A DNA stretch of 8,770 nt from Myxococcales bacterium (GCA_030622585.1 JAUXFZ010000072.1:1-8770); one strand, 5' to 3'; positions 1 through 6,839 are shown, counted from the first letter of the stretch. The notes: a model not told the origin generated them from the sequence alone. Numbers and translations: made by a program.

Positions 1-375
1 CTTCATCAATCGAAGCTCCTCGCGCTGCGCGCAGGTCAGGTTCGCATAGATTTGATCCTCAGTCGCGAAACGAAGGTCCTTCATGGCGATGAACTTCTCT
101 TTGCCCCAGGACATCTCCTTGATTTCCTGACCCTGTGTCATGCTCTGCTCCATGATCGCGCGGATGTTTGCTTCCTGTTCAGCGTTGAGCTCGAGCCGTT
201 GGGTCATTTCCGTGAGGTGCTCTTCCATTCTTTCAGGCGACCAGAGGCCTCCCCTGCCGTGATGGCCTCCCTGCGGGCCGCCGTGGGCAAGCGCGACTCC
301 GCCGACCGCGAGGACTATGGCGGTGATGCCACCCAAGAGGGCAGCGAGGATCGTTCCTTTGTTGATGAACTTCAT
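1..375 (-). CDS. Spy/CpxP-like periplasmic stress or metal-responsive protein (3' end cut by window edge)
   Basis: The 125 visible residues begin at an ATG (375-373) preceded by AAAGGA about 7 nt upstream. Residues 1-30 form a signal sequence or membrane anchor ending in ALA, followed by a His/Gly-rich stretch (residues 31-43, HGGPQGGHHGRGG) that could bind metal. The rest is charged and probably helical. It carries two LTxxQ-type motifs, LNAEQ (63-67) and LTCAQ (113-117), the hallmark of the Spy/CpxP/ZraP family of periplasmic chaperones and metal-stress proteins. Family members are usually about 140-170 residues, so only a short C-terminal part should be missing. Cys115 inside the second motif is unusual. 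The family call rests on the motifs and signal sequence. The exact role, chaperone or metal sensor, is inference. Confidence 0.75.
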   Translation of the reverse strand, partial: MKFINKGTILAALLGGITAIVLAVGGVALAHGGPQGGHHGRGGLWSPERMEEHLTEMTQRLELNAEQEANIRAIMEQSMTQGQEIKEMSWGKEKFIAMKDLRFATEDQIYANLTCAQREELRLMK

Positions 376-414
376 GAGGATTCCTTTCTAGGAGGGTCTG
401 CCTCCTCATGAAGT
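369..414 (-). promoter_or_regulatory. Inverted repeat enclosing the start codon of the Spy/CpxP-like gene
   Basis: An 11-bp perfect inverted repeat has arms at 369-379 and 404-414 with a 24-nt spacer. The downstream arm contains the start codon (375-373). Within the spacer region, a second 6-bp hairpin (arms 390-395 and 401-406) pairs AGGAGG with CCTCCT. In the mRNA the outer stem would bury the ATG, and the inner stem would occupy an AGGAGG that could otherwise act as a decoy ribosome site. It could also be a DNA operator. Each arm contains the self-complementary hexamer TCATGA, which raises the chance of coincidence, so function is inferred only from structure. Confidence 0.4.
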
Positions 415-418
415 AAAG

Positions 419-439
419 GACTCGAACCTTACGCGAGTC
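419..439. promoter_or_regulatory. Small dyad (GACTCG-9-CGAGTC) upstream of the Spy/CpxP-like gene
   Basis: A 6-bp perfect inverted repeat, arms 419-424 and 434-439, lies 44-64 nt upstream of the Spy/CpxP-like start codon and within the 108-nt divergent gap to the exonuclease gene. That is a sensible place for a regulator site for the minus-strand gene. No convincing -35/-10 pair was identified nearby, and no T tract follows it. It may be coincidental. Confidence 0.25.
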
Positions 440-483
440 TTAACACGGGGGATCTTTCGCCGTTTTTCAGCTAGTTTCGGCCC

Positions 484-1209
484 GTGGCCCGATCTTTTCT
501 CGTCCTCGACATCGAAACCGTTCCTGACCCTGATCTCGCATGGGACGCGGCAATCGGTGGTTTCCCGCCGGCGCCCTTTCACCAGGTGGTCGCGCTCGGG
601 GTGCTGTGGCTCGATCATGATCACGAGCTGCTCAAGCTCGGCGCCTTTGGCGGCGAGGAAGATGCTCCGCCCGACGAGTCCAAGGTCTTGCAAGAGTTCG
701 CCGACTTCATCGGGGAGCGACACCCGACGATGGTCACCTTCAACGGGCGGCGTTTCGATCTGCCGGTGCTGGCCAACCGCATGCTCAAACACGGTGTGCA
801 GTTTCCCGCCTATTACGCCGGCCGCAGCGGGGGCCCCGACTATCGCTACCGCTTCAGCGACGAGGGGCACATGGATCTGGCCGACGTGCTGACCGACTAC
901 GGCGCCAGCCGAATGCCGAGCCTCACCGCGCTTGCCCAGCTCGTCGGCATGCCGGGCAAGATGGACGTCGATGGATCGAAAGTGCAGGGCATGTACGAAC
1001 ACGGCCGCTACGCCGAGATCCGCGACTACTGCCTTCACGACGTAGTTCAAACCACATTCGTCTTCCTACGCACCGAGCTCCTCAGAGGGCGTCTCACCCA
1101 AGACGAGTACCGAACGCGCGCTCAATCGCTCTGGACCGCCTTGGAGAAAGACCCCCGAGTCCTGCCCGTCCTTCAACAAGCCAACAAACCCCTCGCCCTC
1201 CTCGAGTAG
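484..1209 (+). CDS. Predicted 3'-5' exonuclease, PolB-exonuclease-like (DNA_pol_B_exo2 type)
   Basis: This is a 241-residue DEDD-superfamily nuclease expected to remove nucleotides from 3' ends of DNA in the cytoplasm. The Exo I motif is near the N-terminus, with D9 and E11 in VLDIETVPD. Exo II is TFNGRRFDLPVL, with N87 and D92. Exo III is YCLHD, with Y182 and D186, the DEDDy arrangement. Residues 160-200 (DVDGSKV, MYEHGRYAEI, then the YxxxD helix) resemble the stand-alone family related to the DNA polymerase B proofreading domain (PF10108). No polymerase domain is present, as is usual for this family. The start is GTG with only a weak upstream ribosome site. The gene stands alone between divergent and convergent neighbours, so context adds nothing about its role, which is probably DNA repair. 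Confidence 0.85.
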   Translation: MARSFLVLDIETVPDPDLAWDAAIGGFPPAPFHQVVALGVLWLDHDHELLKLGAFGGEEDAPPDESKVLQEFADFIGERHPTMVTFNGRRFDLPVLANRMLKHGVQFPAYYAGRSGGPDYRYRFSDEGHMDLADVLTDYGASRMPSLTALAQLVGMPGKMDVDGSKVQGMYEHGRYAEIRDYCLHDVVQTTFVFLRTELLRGRLTQDEYRTRAQSLWTALEKDPRVLPVLQQANKPLALLE

Positions 1210-1253
1210 AGAAAAGGAGACAGCTCCCAGTTACCGGGGCACTCTTCTTCTGC

Positions 1254-1583
1254 CTAGCCGCCAAACGTGCGGCGTTCTTCTTCGAGCGCGCGTTCGATGT
1301 TGCCGCACACGATCTCGCAGAGCTCGAAGACGGCCGGGTCCGCGACCGAGTAGTACGCCGAGTTCCCGCGCTTCTCTCGCTTGACCAAGCGATGTGCGAG
1401 CAGGGTGGCCAAGTGCTTCGAGACGTTGGGCTGCGTGCTGCCAGTGGCTTCCACCAGGGCGCCGACCGTGCGCTCTTGGTCCGCCAGCTCATTCAGTATC
1501 TGCAGCCGTAGGGGGACACCCAGGATGCGGAACCGTGTGGCGACAGACTCCATGTTTCCTCGGTTGAGTGCGGTTTTGCCCAT
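1254..1583 (-). CDS. ArsR/SmtB-family transcriptional repressor with C-terminal CxxxC pair
   Basis: This 109-residue protein has the compact winged helix-turn-helix of ArsR/SmtB repressors. Residues 39-67 include the recognition segment TQPNVSKHL, and the wing follows at 68-80 (KREKRGNSAYYSV). The start ATG (1583-1581) has AGAGGAA a few bases upstream. The only cysteines are C89 and C93 (CEIVC) in the predicted C-terminal dimerisation helix. The classic ArsR CVC motif in the recognition region is absent, so if it senses metal or reactive sulfur, the C89/C93 pair is the candidate site. It is transcribed away from the RND operon, and a dyad sits in the operon's likely promoter, so it probably represses that operon and perhaps itself. 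The DNA-binding family is clear; the ligand is not. Confidence 0.9.
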   Translation of the reverse strand: MGKTALNRGNMESVATRFRILGVPLRLQILNELADQERTVGALVEATGSTQPNVSKHLATLLAHRLVKREKRGNSAYYSVADPAVFELCEIVCGNIERALEEERRTFGG

Positions 1584-1623
1584 GGCTTCCTCTATATAGC
1601 GCCGTTTCTAGAAAAATCACTAC

Positions 1624-1652
1624 TTGACTATATGATTATGTGGTCATACAGT
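1624..1652 (+). promoter_or_regulatory. Sigma70-like promoter of the RND operon
   Basis: TTGACT (1624-1629) and TACAGT (1647-1652) are separated by exactly 17 nt, matching 5 of 6 and 4 of 6 bases of the -35 and -10 consensus. The transcription start would fall near 1659, about 23 nt before the ATG at 1682. It lies in the 98-bp divergent gap between the ArsR-type gene and the RND gene, and no better pair was seen there. Confidence 0.55.
1627..1652. promoter_or_regulatory. Candidate ArsR-family operator dyad overlapping the RND operon promoter
   Basis: Half-sites ACTATATGA (1627-1635) and TCATACAGT (1644-1652) are inverted repeats matching at 8 of 9 positions, with an 8-nt spacer. The dyad begins inside the -35 hexamer and ends on the last base of the -10 hexamer, so a bound dimer would block RNA polymerase. 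Imperfect AT-rich dyads of this size are typical of ArsR/SmtB operators, and the repressor gene starts 44 bp away. Binding by this particular repressor is inference. Confidence 0.6.
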
Positions 1653-1681
1653 TGAATCCAAGTTCAAACGGAGTTGATTGC

Positions 1682-4300
1682 ATGAAACGAAAGATTCTCG
1701 ATTTTCCCCTGCAGCATGCGCGCCTGGTCTTCATCGGTCTCGCTGTCCTGACCATCGGTTTTGGCTCGGCGATTCCGGGAATTCAGGTCGATACAGACCC
1801 CGAGAACATGCTCTCCGAGAACGATCCGGACCGGATCTTTCACAACGAGACCAAGGAGGAGTTCTCCCTTCACGACCTGATCGTCGTGGGCGTCGTGAAT
1901 GAAGCCGAGCCCGAGGGGGTATTCAACCCCGAATCGCTTGCCCGCATTCATGAGCTCAATGAGCGGCTCAAGTCCATTGACGGTGTGATCGCGCGTGACG
2001 TTCTTGGGCCCTCCACGATGGACAACATCGAGCAAGCAGGCCCCGGGACCATCCGCTTCGAGTGGTTGATGGAGGAACCGCCCGAGACTCCGGAGGAGGC
2101 GATCGCCATCAAGGAGGCCGCCCTTCGGCTACCGATGCTGCGCGGCACGGTGGTGTCTGAGGACGGCGAGAGTGTCGCCCTCTACGTTCCGATCGAAAGC
2201 AAAGATCAGAGCCATCGGATCTCCGCGGAGATTCGCACGATTGTCGACAGCTTCGACGCCAGCGCGGACGAGTTCTACATCACCGGACTTCCCGTCGCCG
2301 AAGACACATTCGGTGTCGAGATGTTCAAGCAGATGGCGATCTCTGCCCCGCTTGCTGCGCTAGTGATCCTTCTGTTGATGTGGTGGTTCTTCCGATCGTT
2401 CGCCTTGGTGTTGTCTCCGATGATCGTCGCGATGACGACGGTCACGATCACGATGGGCGCCTTGATCGGGAGCGGTTTCACCGTGCACATCATGAGCTCG
2501 ATGATTCCGATATTCCTGATGCCTATAGCCGTCGTGGACTCGGTGCATCTCTTGTCGGAGTTCGTCGACATCTATCCGAAGCACCCCAATCGCAAGGCGG
2601 CCATCAAGGAGGTCGTGGGGGACCTCTTTGCGCCCATGCTCTACACCTCGTTGACGTCCGCCGCCGGTTTCCTTTCGCTGATGTTGACTCCGATTCCCCC
2701 GGTCCGTGTATTCGGCGCGTTCGTCGCGCTCGGGATCGGCCTGGCTTTCGTCCTGACGATTCTCTTCGTCCCCGCGTACATCGTTGCGTTGCCCGAAAAG
2801 CGATTGGCGACGCTGCTCTCGAAGAAGCGCGATGCGAGCGACGGCGGTCTCCTCGGCCGTGTGGTTGCGGCGACAGGGGCCAAGAGCTTGCGCTTCGCCA
2901 AGCCGATCTTAGTCGCGACGGCCGTGGCGATCGCGATCAGCGGATACGGCATCTCGAAGATCAACATCAACGACAATCCCGTTCGCTGGTTCAAGCCTTC
3001 CCACGACATTCGCGTGGCCGACACCGTGCTCAACCGGGAGCTCGCCGGCACGTACACCGCTTTCCTCGTCATGAAACAGGACAGCGATTCGGAACCAGAA
3101 ATCGTGGCTTCCGGTGACGAGGCCGTCGAAGGCGCAAGCGACGCGGTGCGTGCCCAGTGGAGCAGCCTCAAGGCCGACGCCGAGACCGAGAGTCAGCAAG
3201 AAGCAAGCAACGTCTCCGATGCGCTGATCGAAGCGGTCTCGGATCTCGCGTTCGACACGACAGGTGAAGAGTCCGAGCAGTGGCAGCGCGTTCAGACGGC
3301 GCTCGAAGAGGCGCAGACAGCGAGTAAGACGTTCCAGAACCCGGAGCACCTGGCCTACATCGAACGACTTCAGCGTGAAGCTGAAGCGCTTCCGCTCGTC
3401 GGCAAGACCAGCTCAATCGCCGACGTCGTGAAGACGGTCTATCGCGAGCTGATCAGCGGCGAAGAGCAGGATTACCGGATACCGGACAGCACCGAGGGAG
3501 TAGCGCAGACGCTCCTGCAGTTCCAATCGTCTCACCGCCCGAACGACCTCTGGCACTTGGTGAGCCCCGATTACCGCGAGAGCGCCGTCTGGATGCAGCT
3601 CAAGAGCGGCGACAACCAGGACATGATGTCGGTAAAGGCAGACCTCGACGTGTTCCTTGCTGCCAACCCACCGCCCGAGGGCCTACGCGCCGAGTGGGCT
3701 GGTCTCACCTATCTGAACACCGTTTGGCAGGACGAGATGGTGGGCGGGATGCTCGAGAGCTTGATGGGCGCGTTCGTCATCGTGTTCCTCATGATGATGA
3801 TCTTGTTCCGCTCGCCGGTATACGGCGTGCTGGCGATGATACCGCTCACGATCACGATCATGTTCACCTACGGGTTGATCGGTCTCGCGGGCAAGGACTA
3901 CGACATGCCCGTAGCCGTGCTGTCGTCGCTGACGCTCGGCTTGTCCGTCGACTTCGCGATTCACTTCCTCGAGCGCGCCCGGTCCATTCGACGCGAGACC
4001 GGCGACTGGACTGAGACCATGGCGCTCATGTTCCAAGAGCCGGGCAGGGCGATCGCACGCAACGCGATCGTCATCGCGATCGGTTTCCTCCCTTTGCTCG
4101 CGGCGCCGCTGGTTCCCTACAACACCGTGGGCTTCTTGATGGCCGCCATCATGGCCGTGTCGAGCATCGTCACGGTGATGCTGCTGCCGTCGATCATGAT
4201 GCAAATCCAGAACTGGCTCTCCCCCAAGGAGGAGACGGCGCGTGCGAGCGTGGAGGACCCCTCCGCGCCGCTCGCGACCAACAAGGAGCAAACGACATGA
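1682..4300 (+). CDS. RND-superfamily exporter, MMPL/HAE3-like
   Basis: This 872-residue inner-membrane transporter has the two-fold RND layout: TM1 at about 14-33, a periplasmic domain, and a membrane block from about 218 to 385. The second half has a TM at about 409-426, a larger periplasmic domain, and a membrane block from about 695 to the C-terminus. Asp286 (AVVDSVHLL) and Asp757 (LGLSVDFAIHFLERAR) fall at equivalent positions in the two halves and are the likely proton-relay residues. Length and layout fit the HAE3/MMPL branch, whose studied members move hopanoids or other lipids, rather than the roughly 1,000-residue HAE1 drug pumps. The ATG at 1682 is chosen because GGAG (1670-1673) lies 8 nt upstream; an in-frame GTG at 1640 falls inside the promoter. 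Residues 467-550 form an acidic Ala/Glu/Ser-rich insertion. The stop overlaps the next start (ATGA). Confidence 0.9.
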   Translation: MKRKILDFPLQHARLVFIGLAVLTIGFGSAIPGIQVDTDPENMLSENDPDRIFHNETKEEFSLHDLIVVGVVNEAEPEGVFNPESLARIHELNERLKSIDGVIARDVLGPSTMDNIEQAGPGTIRFEWLMEEPPETPEEAIAIKEAALRLPMLRGTVVSEDGESVALYVPIESKDQSHRISAEIRTIVDSFDASADEFYITGLPVAEDTFGVEMFKQMAISAPLAALVILLLMWWFFRSFALVLSPMIVAMTTVTITMGALIGSGFTVHIMSSMIPIFLMPIAVVDSVHLLSEFVDIYPKHPNRKAAIKEVVGDLFAPMLYTSLTSAAGFLSLMLTPIPPVRVFGAFVALGIGLAFVLTILFVPAYIVALPEKRLATLLSKKRDASDGGLLGRVVAATGAKSLRFAKPILVATAVAIAISGYGISKININDNPVRWFKPSHDIRVADTVLNRELAGTYTAFLVMKQDSDSEPEIVASGDEAVEGASDAVRAQWSSLKADAETESQQEASNVSDALIEAVSDLAFDTTGEESEQWQRVQTALEEAQTASKTFQNPEHLAYIERLQREAEALPLVGKTSSIADVVKTVYRELISGEEQDYRIPDSTEGVAQTLLQFQSSHRPNDLWHLVSPDYRESAVWMQLKSGDNQDMMSVKADLDVFLAANPPPEGLRAEWAGLTYLNTVWQDEMVGGMLESLMGAFVIVFLMMMILFRSPVYGVLAMIPLTITIMFTYGLIGLAGKDYDMPVAVLSSLTLGLSVDFAIHFLERARSIRRETGDWTETMALMFQEPGRAIARNAIVIAIGFLPLLAAPLVPYNTVGFLMAAIMAVSSIVTVMLLPSIMMQIQNWLSPKEETARASVEDPSAPLATNKEQTT

Positions 4301-5106
4301 GAACCCTTACCAAGACCTGGTTGGCGGCTGTAGCCGTCGCGACTCTTCTTTCCACGCCCACGATGGCCGCCGAGGCGGCGGACCTGAAGGACGCGAGCGA
4401 GATCGTGAGTCGCACCAACATCGCGCAGTACTACGCGGCGAAGGATGGGAGCGCGCTCGTTCGGATGAAAATCGTCGACGGGAAGGGGCGCTCGCAGCGA
4501 CGGCAGTTCGCGGTTCTTCGGCGCGACAAGAAGGATGGCGGCGATCAGAACTATCTCGTCGTCTTCGAGCAGCCGGCCGACGTCCGGAACACTGCATTCT
4601 TGGTGAAAAAGCACGCTAACAAGGACGACGACCGATGGCTGTACCTGCCGGGCCTCGACCTGGTGAAGCGAATCGCCGCAAGCGATGAGCGCACGAGCTT
4701 CGTTGGGACGCATTTCTTCTACGAGGACATCTCCGGCCGGCAGCCCGACGAGGACAAGCACGAGCTGCTAGAGACGACCGACACCGAGTACGTCGTCAAG
4801 AGCACGCCGAAGAGCAGCAAGGGCGTAGAGTTCGCGCACTACACATTGCGCATCAACAAGAAGACCTTCTTACCCAGCAAGATCGAGTACGTGAATGCGC
4901 AGGGTAAGGCCTACCGTCTCATCGAAACCGTCAAGGTCGACACCGTCGAGGGTGTTCCGACCATTACTCGTCTCAAGGTGAGCGACCTCGAGTCCGGTGG
5001 TTACACGCTGAGCGACGTGAGCCACGTTCGCTACGACCTCGGGATCCCGGACGACATCTTCGTCGAGACCTCGCTTCGCAACCCGCCTCAGAAGTGGCTG
5101 CGATGA
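4297..5106 (+). CDS. LolA-like outer-membrane lipoprotein-sorting family protein
   Basis: This is a 269-residue secreted protein. Residues 1 to about 25 are a signal peptide (basic start, LAAVAVATLL core, then TMA/AEA cleavage options). The mature part has the features of the LolA-like family (PF17131). These are a beta-rich start, then DDRWLYLPGLDLVKRIAAS and FVGTHFFYEDISGR, which match that family's typical YLP...RI and F.G..F.YED signatures, then late strands ending in PDDIFVE. Such proteins resemble the lipoprotein carrier LolA and are repeatedly found beside MMPL-type RND pumps. A periplasmic shuttle for a lipid or hydrophobic cargo is the likely role. Its ATG overlaps the RND stop by 4 nt, implying translational coupling. 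It is unlikely to be the housekeeping LolA, because of this operon context. The family call is firm; the cargo is unknown. Confidence 0.85.
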   Translation: MRTLTKTWLAAVAVATLLSTPTMAAEAADLKDASEIVSRTNIAQYYAAKDGSALVRMKIVDGKGRSQRRQFAVLRRDKKDGGDQNYLVVFEQPADVRNTAFLVKKHANKDDDRWLYLPGLDLVKRIAASDERTSFVGTHFFYEDISGRQPDEDKHELLETTDTEYVVKSTPKSSKGVEFAHYTLRINKKTFLPSKIEYVNAQGKAYRLIETVKVDTVEGVPTITRLKVSDLESGGYTLSDVSHVRYDLGIPDDIFVETSLRNPPQKWLR

Positions 5107-6590
5107 CACCGAGCTCGTGCGGCACGAAGCGATGCCCTAAGGGTGCTGGCTCATTGAGGTGCCTGGCCGTCGCGGCGCTCGTGTTCGCAGCTCTCGCCTT
5201 TGCTTCGGGCGCTTTTGCCCAGGCCGAGGAGGCCAACGCGGCCCCTACCGCAGAGGAGGGCGCCGGCGATTCCGACGCAGGCCCATCTACCGCCTCCGAC
5301 GCCGCTCCCGACGCGGGCGACGATGATTGGGGTGAGTTTGACGAATGGGAGGAAGAAGAAGGCGACGGCTCGAGCGGAAAAGCCTGGGGCTTCCAGATCG
5401 GCGGCTTCGTGGAAGGACTCGTCGCGCCTCGCGTCGTTCGCAGTAGCGCCAGCGCCAGCGAATTTGCGGCGGCCGAGGCTCGCTTTCGCCTCAACCTCGA
5501 TGCTACCCACGAAATCGCCAGCGCGCGCTTCCGTGGCGATATCTATGCTGACGGCGTCGACGGCCGGGTCTGGTTCGACATTCGAGATGCGTCGATCTTC
5601 GTGCGTGGCGGCAGTTGGTTCAGCATGCGGTTCGGTCGCCAAATCCTCACGTGGGGGACCGGCGATTTTGTCTTCCTGAACGACCTCTTTCCGAAGGACT
5701 TCAACTCTTTCTTCATCGGGCGCGCCGACGAGTACCTCAAAGCGCCGTCCAACTCGGTGCAGACGACCTTCATGATGAAGAAGGTCGGTCTCGATCTGAT
5801 CTGGACTCCAATCTTCGAGCCGGACCGCTTCATCGACGGCGAGCGCCTTTCGTTCTTCAATCCGCTGACCGGCGAAATTCAGGGCGACCGCTCCCCATTC
5901 AGCCCGATTCAACCCCTGTTTCCGGACAAGCGCCTTCGCAACGGGACCCTCCACGGGCGCCTCTACGGCAGCGCAGGCCCCGTGGAGCTCGCGGCGTACG
6001 GCTATGTCGGGTACTGGCCGCAGCCCCTCGCGCTCACCGGCCTTCCCGATCCGGCCGCCCCTCCTGAACTCACCTATGCGCGGCTCGGAGCCTATGGGGC
6101 CAGCGTCCGCGCGCCGCTAGGCGGCGGCCTGATCAACGCCGAGGCCTCCCTCTACGACTCGTTCGAAGACCGTCTGGGCACCGACCCCACGATCCCAAAC
6201 TCGCAGTTCCGCGGTCTAGTTGGATACGAGCGCGAGCTCTTTCCGAAGTTCCAGATGGGCTTGCAGTACTACCTCGAGTACACGTTTCAGCACGACGAGT
6301 TGGTCCAAAACTCGCTTTGGCCGGCCTACGAGCAGCACGAGTTCCGTCACCTTCTGACGCTACGCCTGACGCAGTTCCTCGTCATGGACAACCTCGAGCT
6401 CTCGCTCTTCACCTTCTTTTCGCCCGACGAGCTCGACACGTACATCCGTCCGCGTATCACCTACAAGATCATCGAGCCCCTGGTGATTGTCGTTGGCGCG
6501 AACCTGATGTTCGGACGCCACGACTACACATTCTTCGGCCAGCTCAAAGAAAACACGAACGTGTACGCGAGGCTTCGCTATTCGTTCTGA
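5103..6590 (+). CDS. Outer-membrane beta-barrel protein (DUF1302-like or porin-like)
   Basis: There are 495 residues from the ATG at 5103, which overlaps the LolA-like stop (ATGA). A GTG 9 nt earlier is less likely, and a TTG near 5154 would give a shorter, more typical signal peptide. The hydrophobic core LAVAALVFAALAFASGAFA ends with cleavage after about residue 39. Residues 41-90 are a disordered acidic Asp/Ala/Glu-rich linker. The remainder shows alternating beta-strand patterns, and the protein ends in RYSF, the terminal-phenylalanine signal for BAM insertion. FGRQILTWGTGDFVFLNDLF (177-196) resembles the GRQ..W motif of DUF1302-type barrels, which often accompany RND/MMPL genes. It is the probable outer-membrane component of the system, as exit pore, acceptor or scaffold. 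Barrel nature is well supported; the exact family is not. Confidence 0.75.
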   Translation: MTPSSCGTKRCPKGAGSLRCLAVAALVFAALAFASGAFAQAEEANAAPTAEEGAGDSDAGPSTASDAAPDAGDDDWGEFDEWEEEEGDGSSGKAWGFQIGGFVEGLVAPRVVRSSASASEFAAAEARFRLNLDATHEIASARFRGDIYADGVDGRVWFDIRDASIFVRGGSWFSMRFGRQILTWGTGDFVFLNDLFPKDFNSFFIGRADEYLKAPSNSVQTTFMMKKVGLDLIWTPIFEPDRFIDGERLSFFNPLTGEIQGDRSPFSPIQPLFPDKRLRNGTLHGRLYGSAGPVELAAYGYVGYWPQPLALTGLPDPAAPPELTYARLGAYGASVRAPLGGGLINAEASLYDSFEDRLGTDPTIPNSQFRGLVGYERELFPKFQMGLQYYLEYTFQHDELVQNSLWPAYEQHEFRHLLTLRLTQFLVMDNLELSLFTFFSPDELDTYIRPRITYKIIEPLVIVVGANLMFGRHDYTFFGQLKENTNVYARLRYSF

Positions 6591-6617
6591 GAATGAACTA
6601 AGGAAAGGAATACCAAC

Positions 6618-6818
6618 ATGAACGTCGATACATTGGTCTTTCGAGTCGCGGGAATCATGGTCACCGCGGGTGTCGTGCTCGCCTACGCTCACCACCTCGC
6701 TTGGCTAGCCCTCCCGCTATTCGTGGGTGTGAACATGCTTCAGGCGTCGTTCACCGGGTTCTGCCCCCTCGCAAAAATCTTGAAACGCTTCGGGGTGCAG
6801 GACGGCAAGGCGTTCTGA
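6618..6818 (+). CDS. Small DUF2892 (YgaP-type) inner-membrane protein
   Basis: This 66-residue protein has two predicted membrane helices (about 6-23 and 28-46) followed by TGFCPLAKILKRFGV (46-60), the near-invariant signature of DUF2892, which forms the membrane part of E. coli YgaP. The rhodanese domain of YgaP is absent, as in many stand-alone members. Cys49 in GFCP is the conserved cysteine. AGGAAAGGAA (6601-6610) lies 7 nt before the ATG, and the gap to the barrel gene is only 27 nt, so it is the last gene of the RND operon. DUF2892 genes are often found near ArsR-type repressors and sulfur-handling genes, a pattern that fits the repressor heading this operon. Its molecular function is not established. 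Confidence 0.9.
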   Translation: MNVDTLVFRVAGIMVTAGVVLAYAHHLAWLALPLFVGVNMLQASFTGFCPLAKILKRFGVQDGKAF

Positions 6819-6839
6819 GCGTGTGACGCCGCGCGGTTG

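Noticed and set aside
413..443. CpxR-type box before the Spy/CpxP-like gene
   Set aside because: GTAAA-like pieces occur, but not as the required pair with a 5-nt spacer.
406..1050. Long minus-strand open frame opposite the exonuclease gene
   Set aside because: It lies antisense to a gene with three intact exonuclease motifs and its translation has no recognisable family features; typical high-GC shadow frame.
1640..1681. Upstream GTG start adding 14 residues to the RND protein
   Set aside because: It would begin inside the predicted promoter, upstream of the transcription start, and lacks a ribosome site; ATG 1682 has GGAG at good spacing.
2380..3117. Second plus-strand open frame inside the RND gene
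   Set aside because: Its translation is Arg/Asp/His-rich and lacks membrane segments, whereas the overlapping frame encodes clear RND helices.
3683..4761. Minus-strand open frames opposite the RND and LolA-like genes
   Set aside because: Antisense frames of strongly coding plus-strand genes, with biased, low-information composition and no ribosome site.
5151..5954. Minus-strand open frame of 267 codons opposite the barrel gene
   Set aside because: The plus-strand frame has a signal peptide, beta-strand pattern and C-terminal Phe; the antisense frame has none of these.
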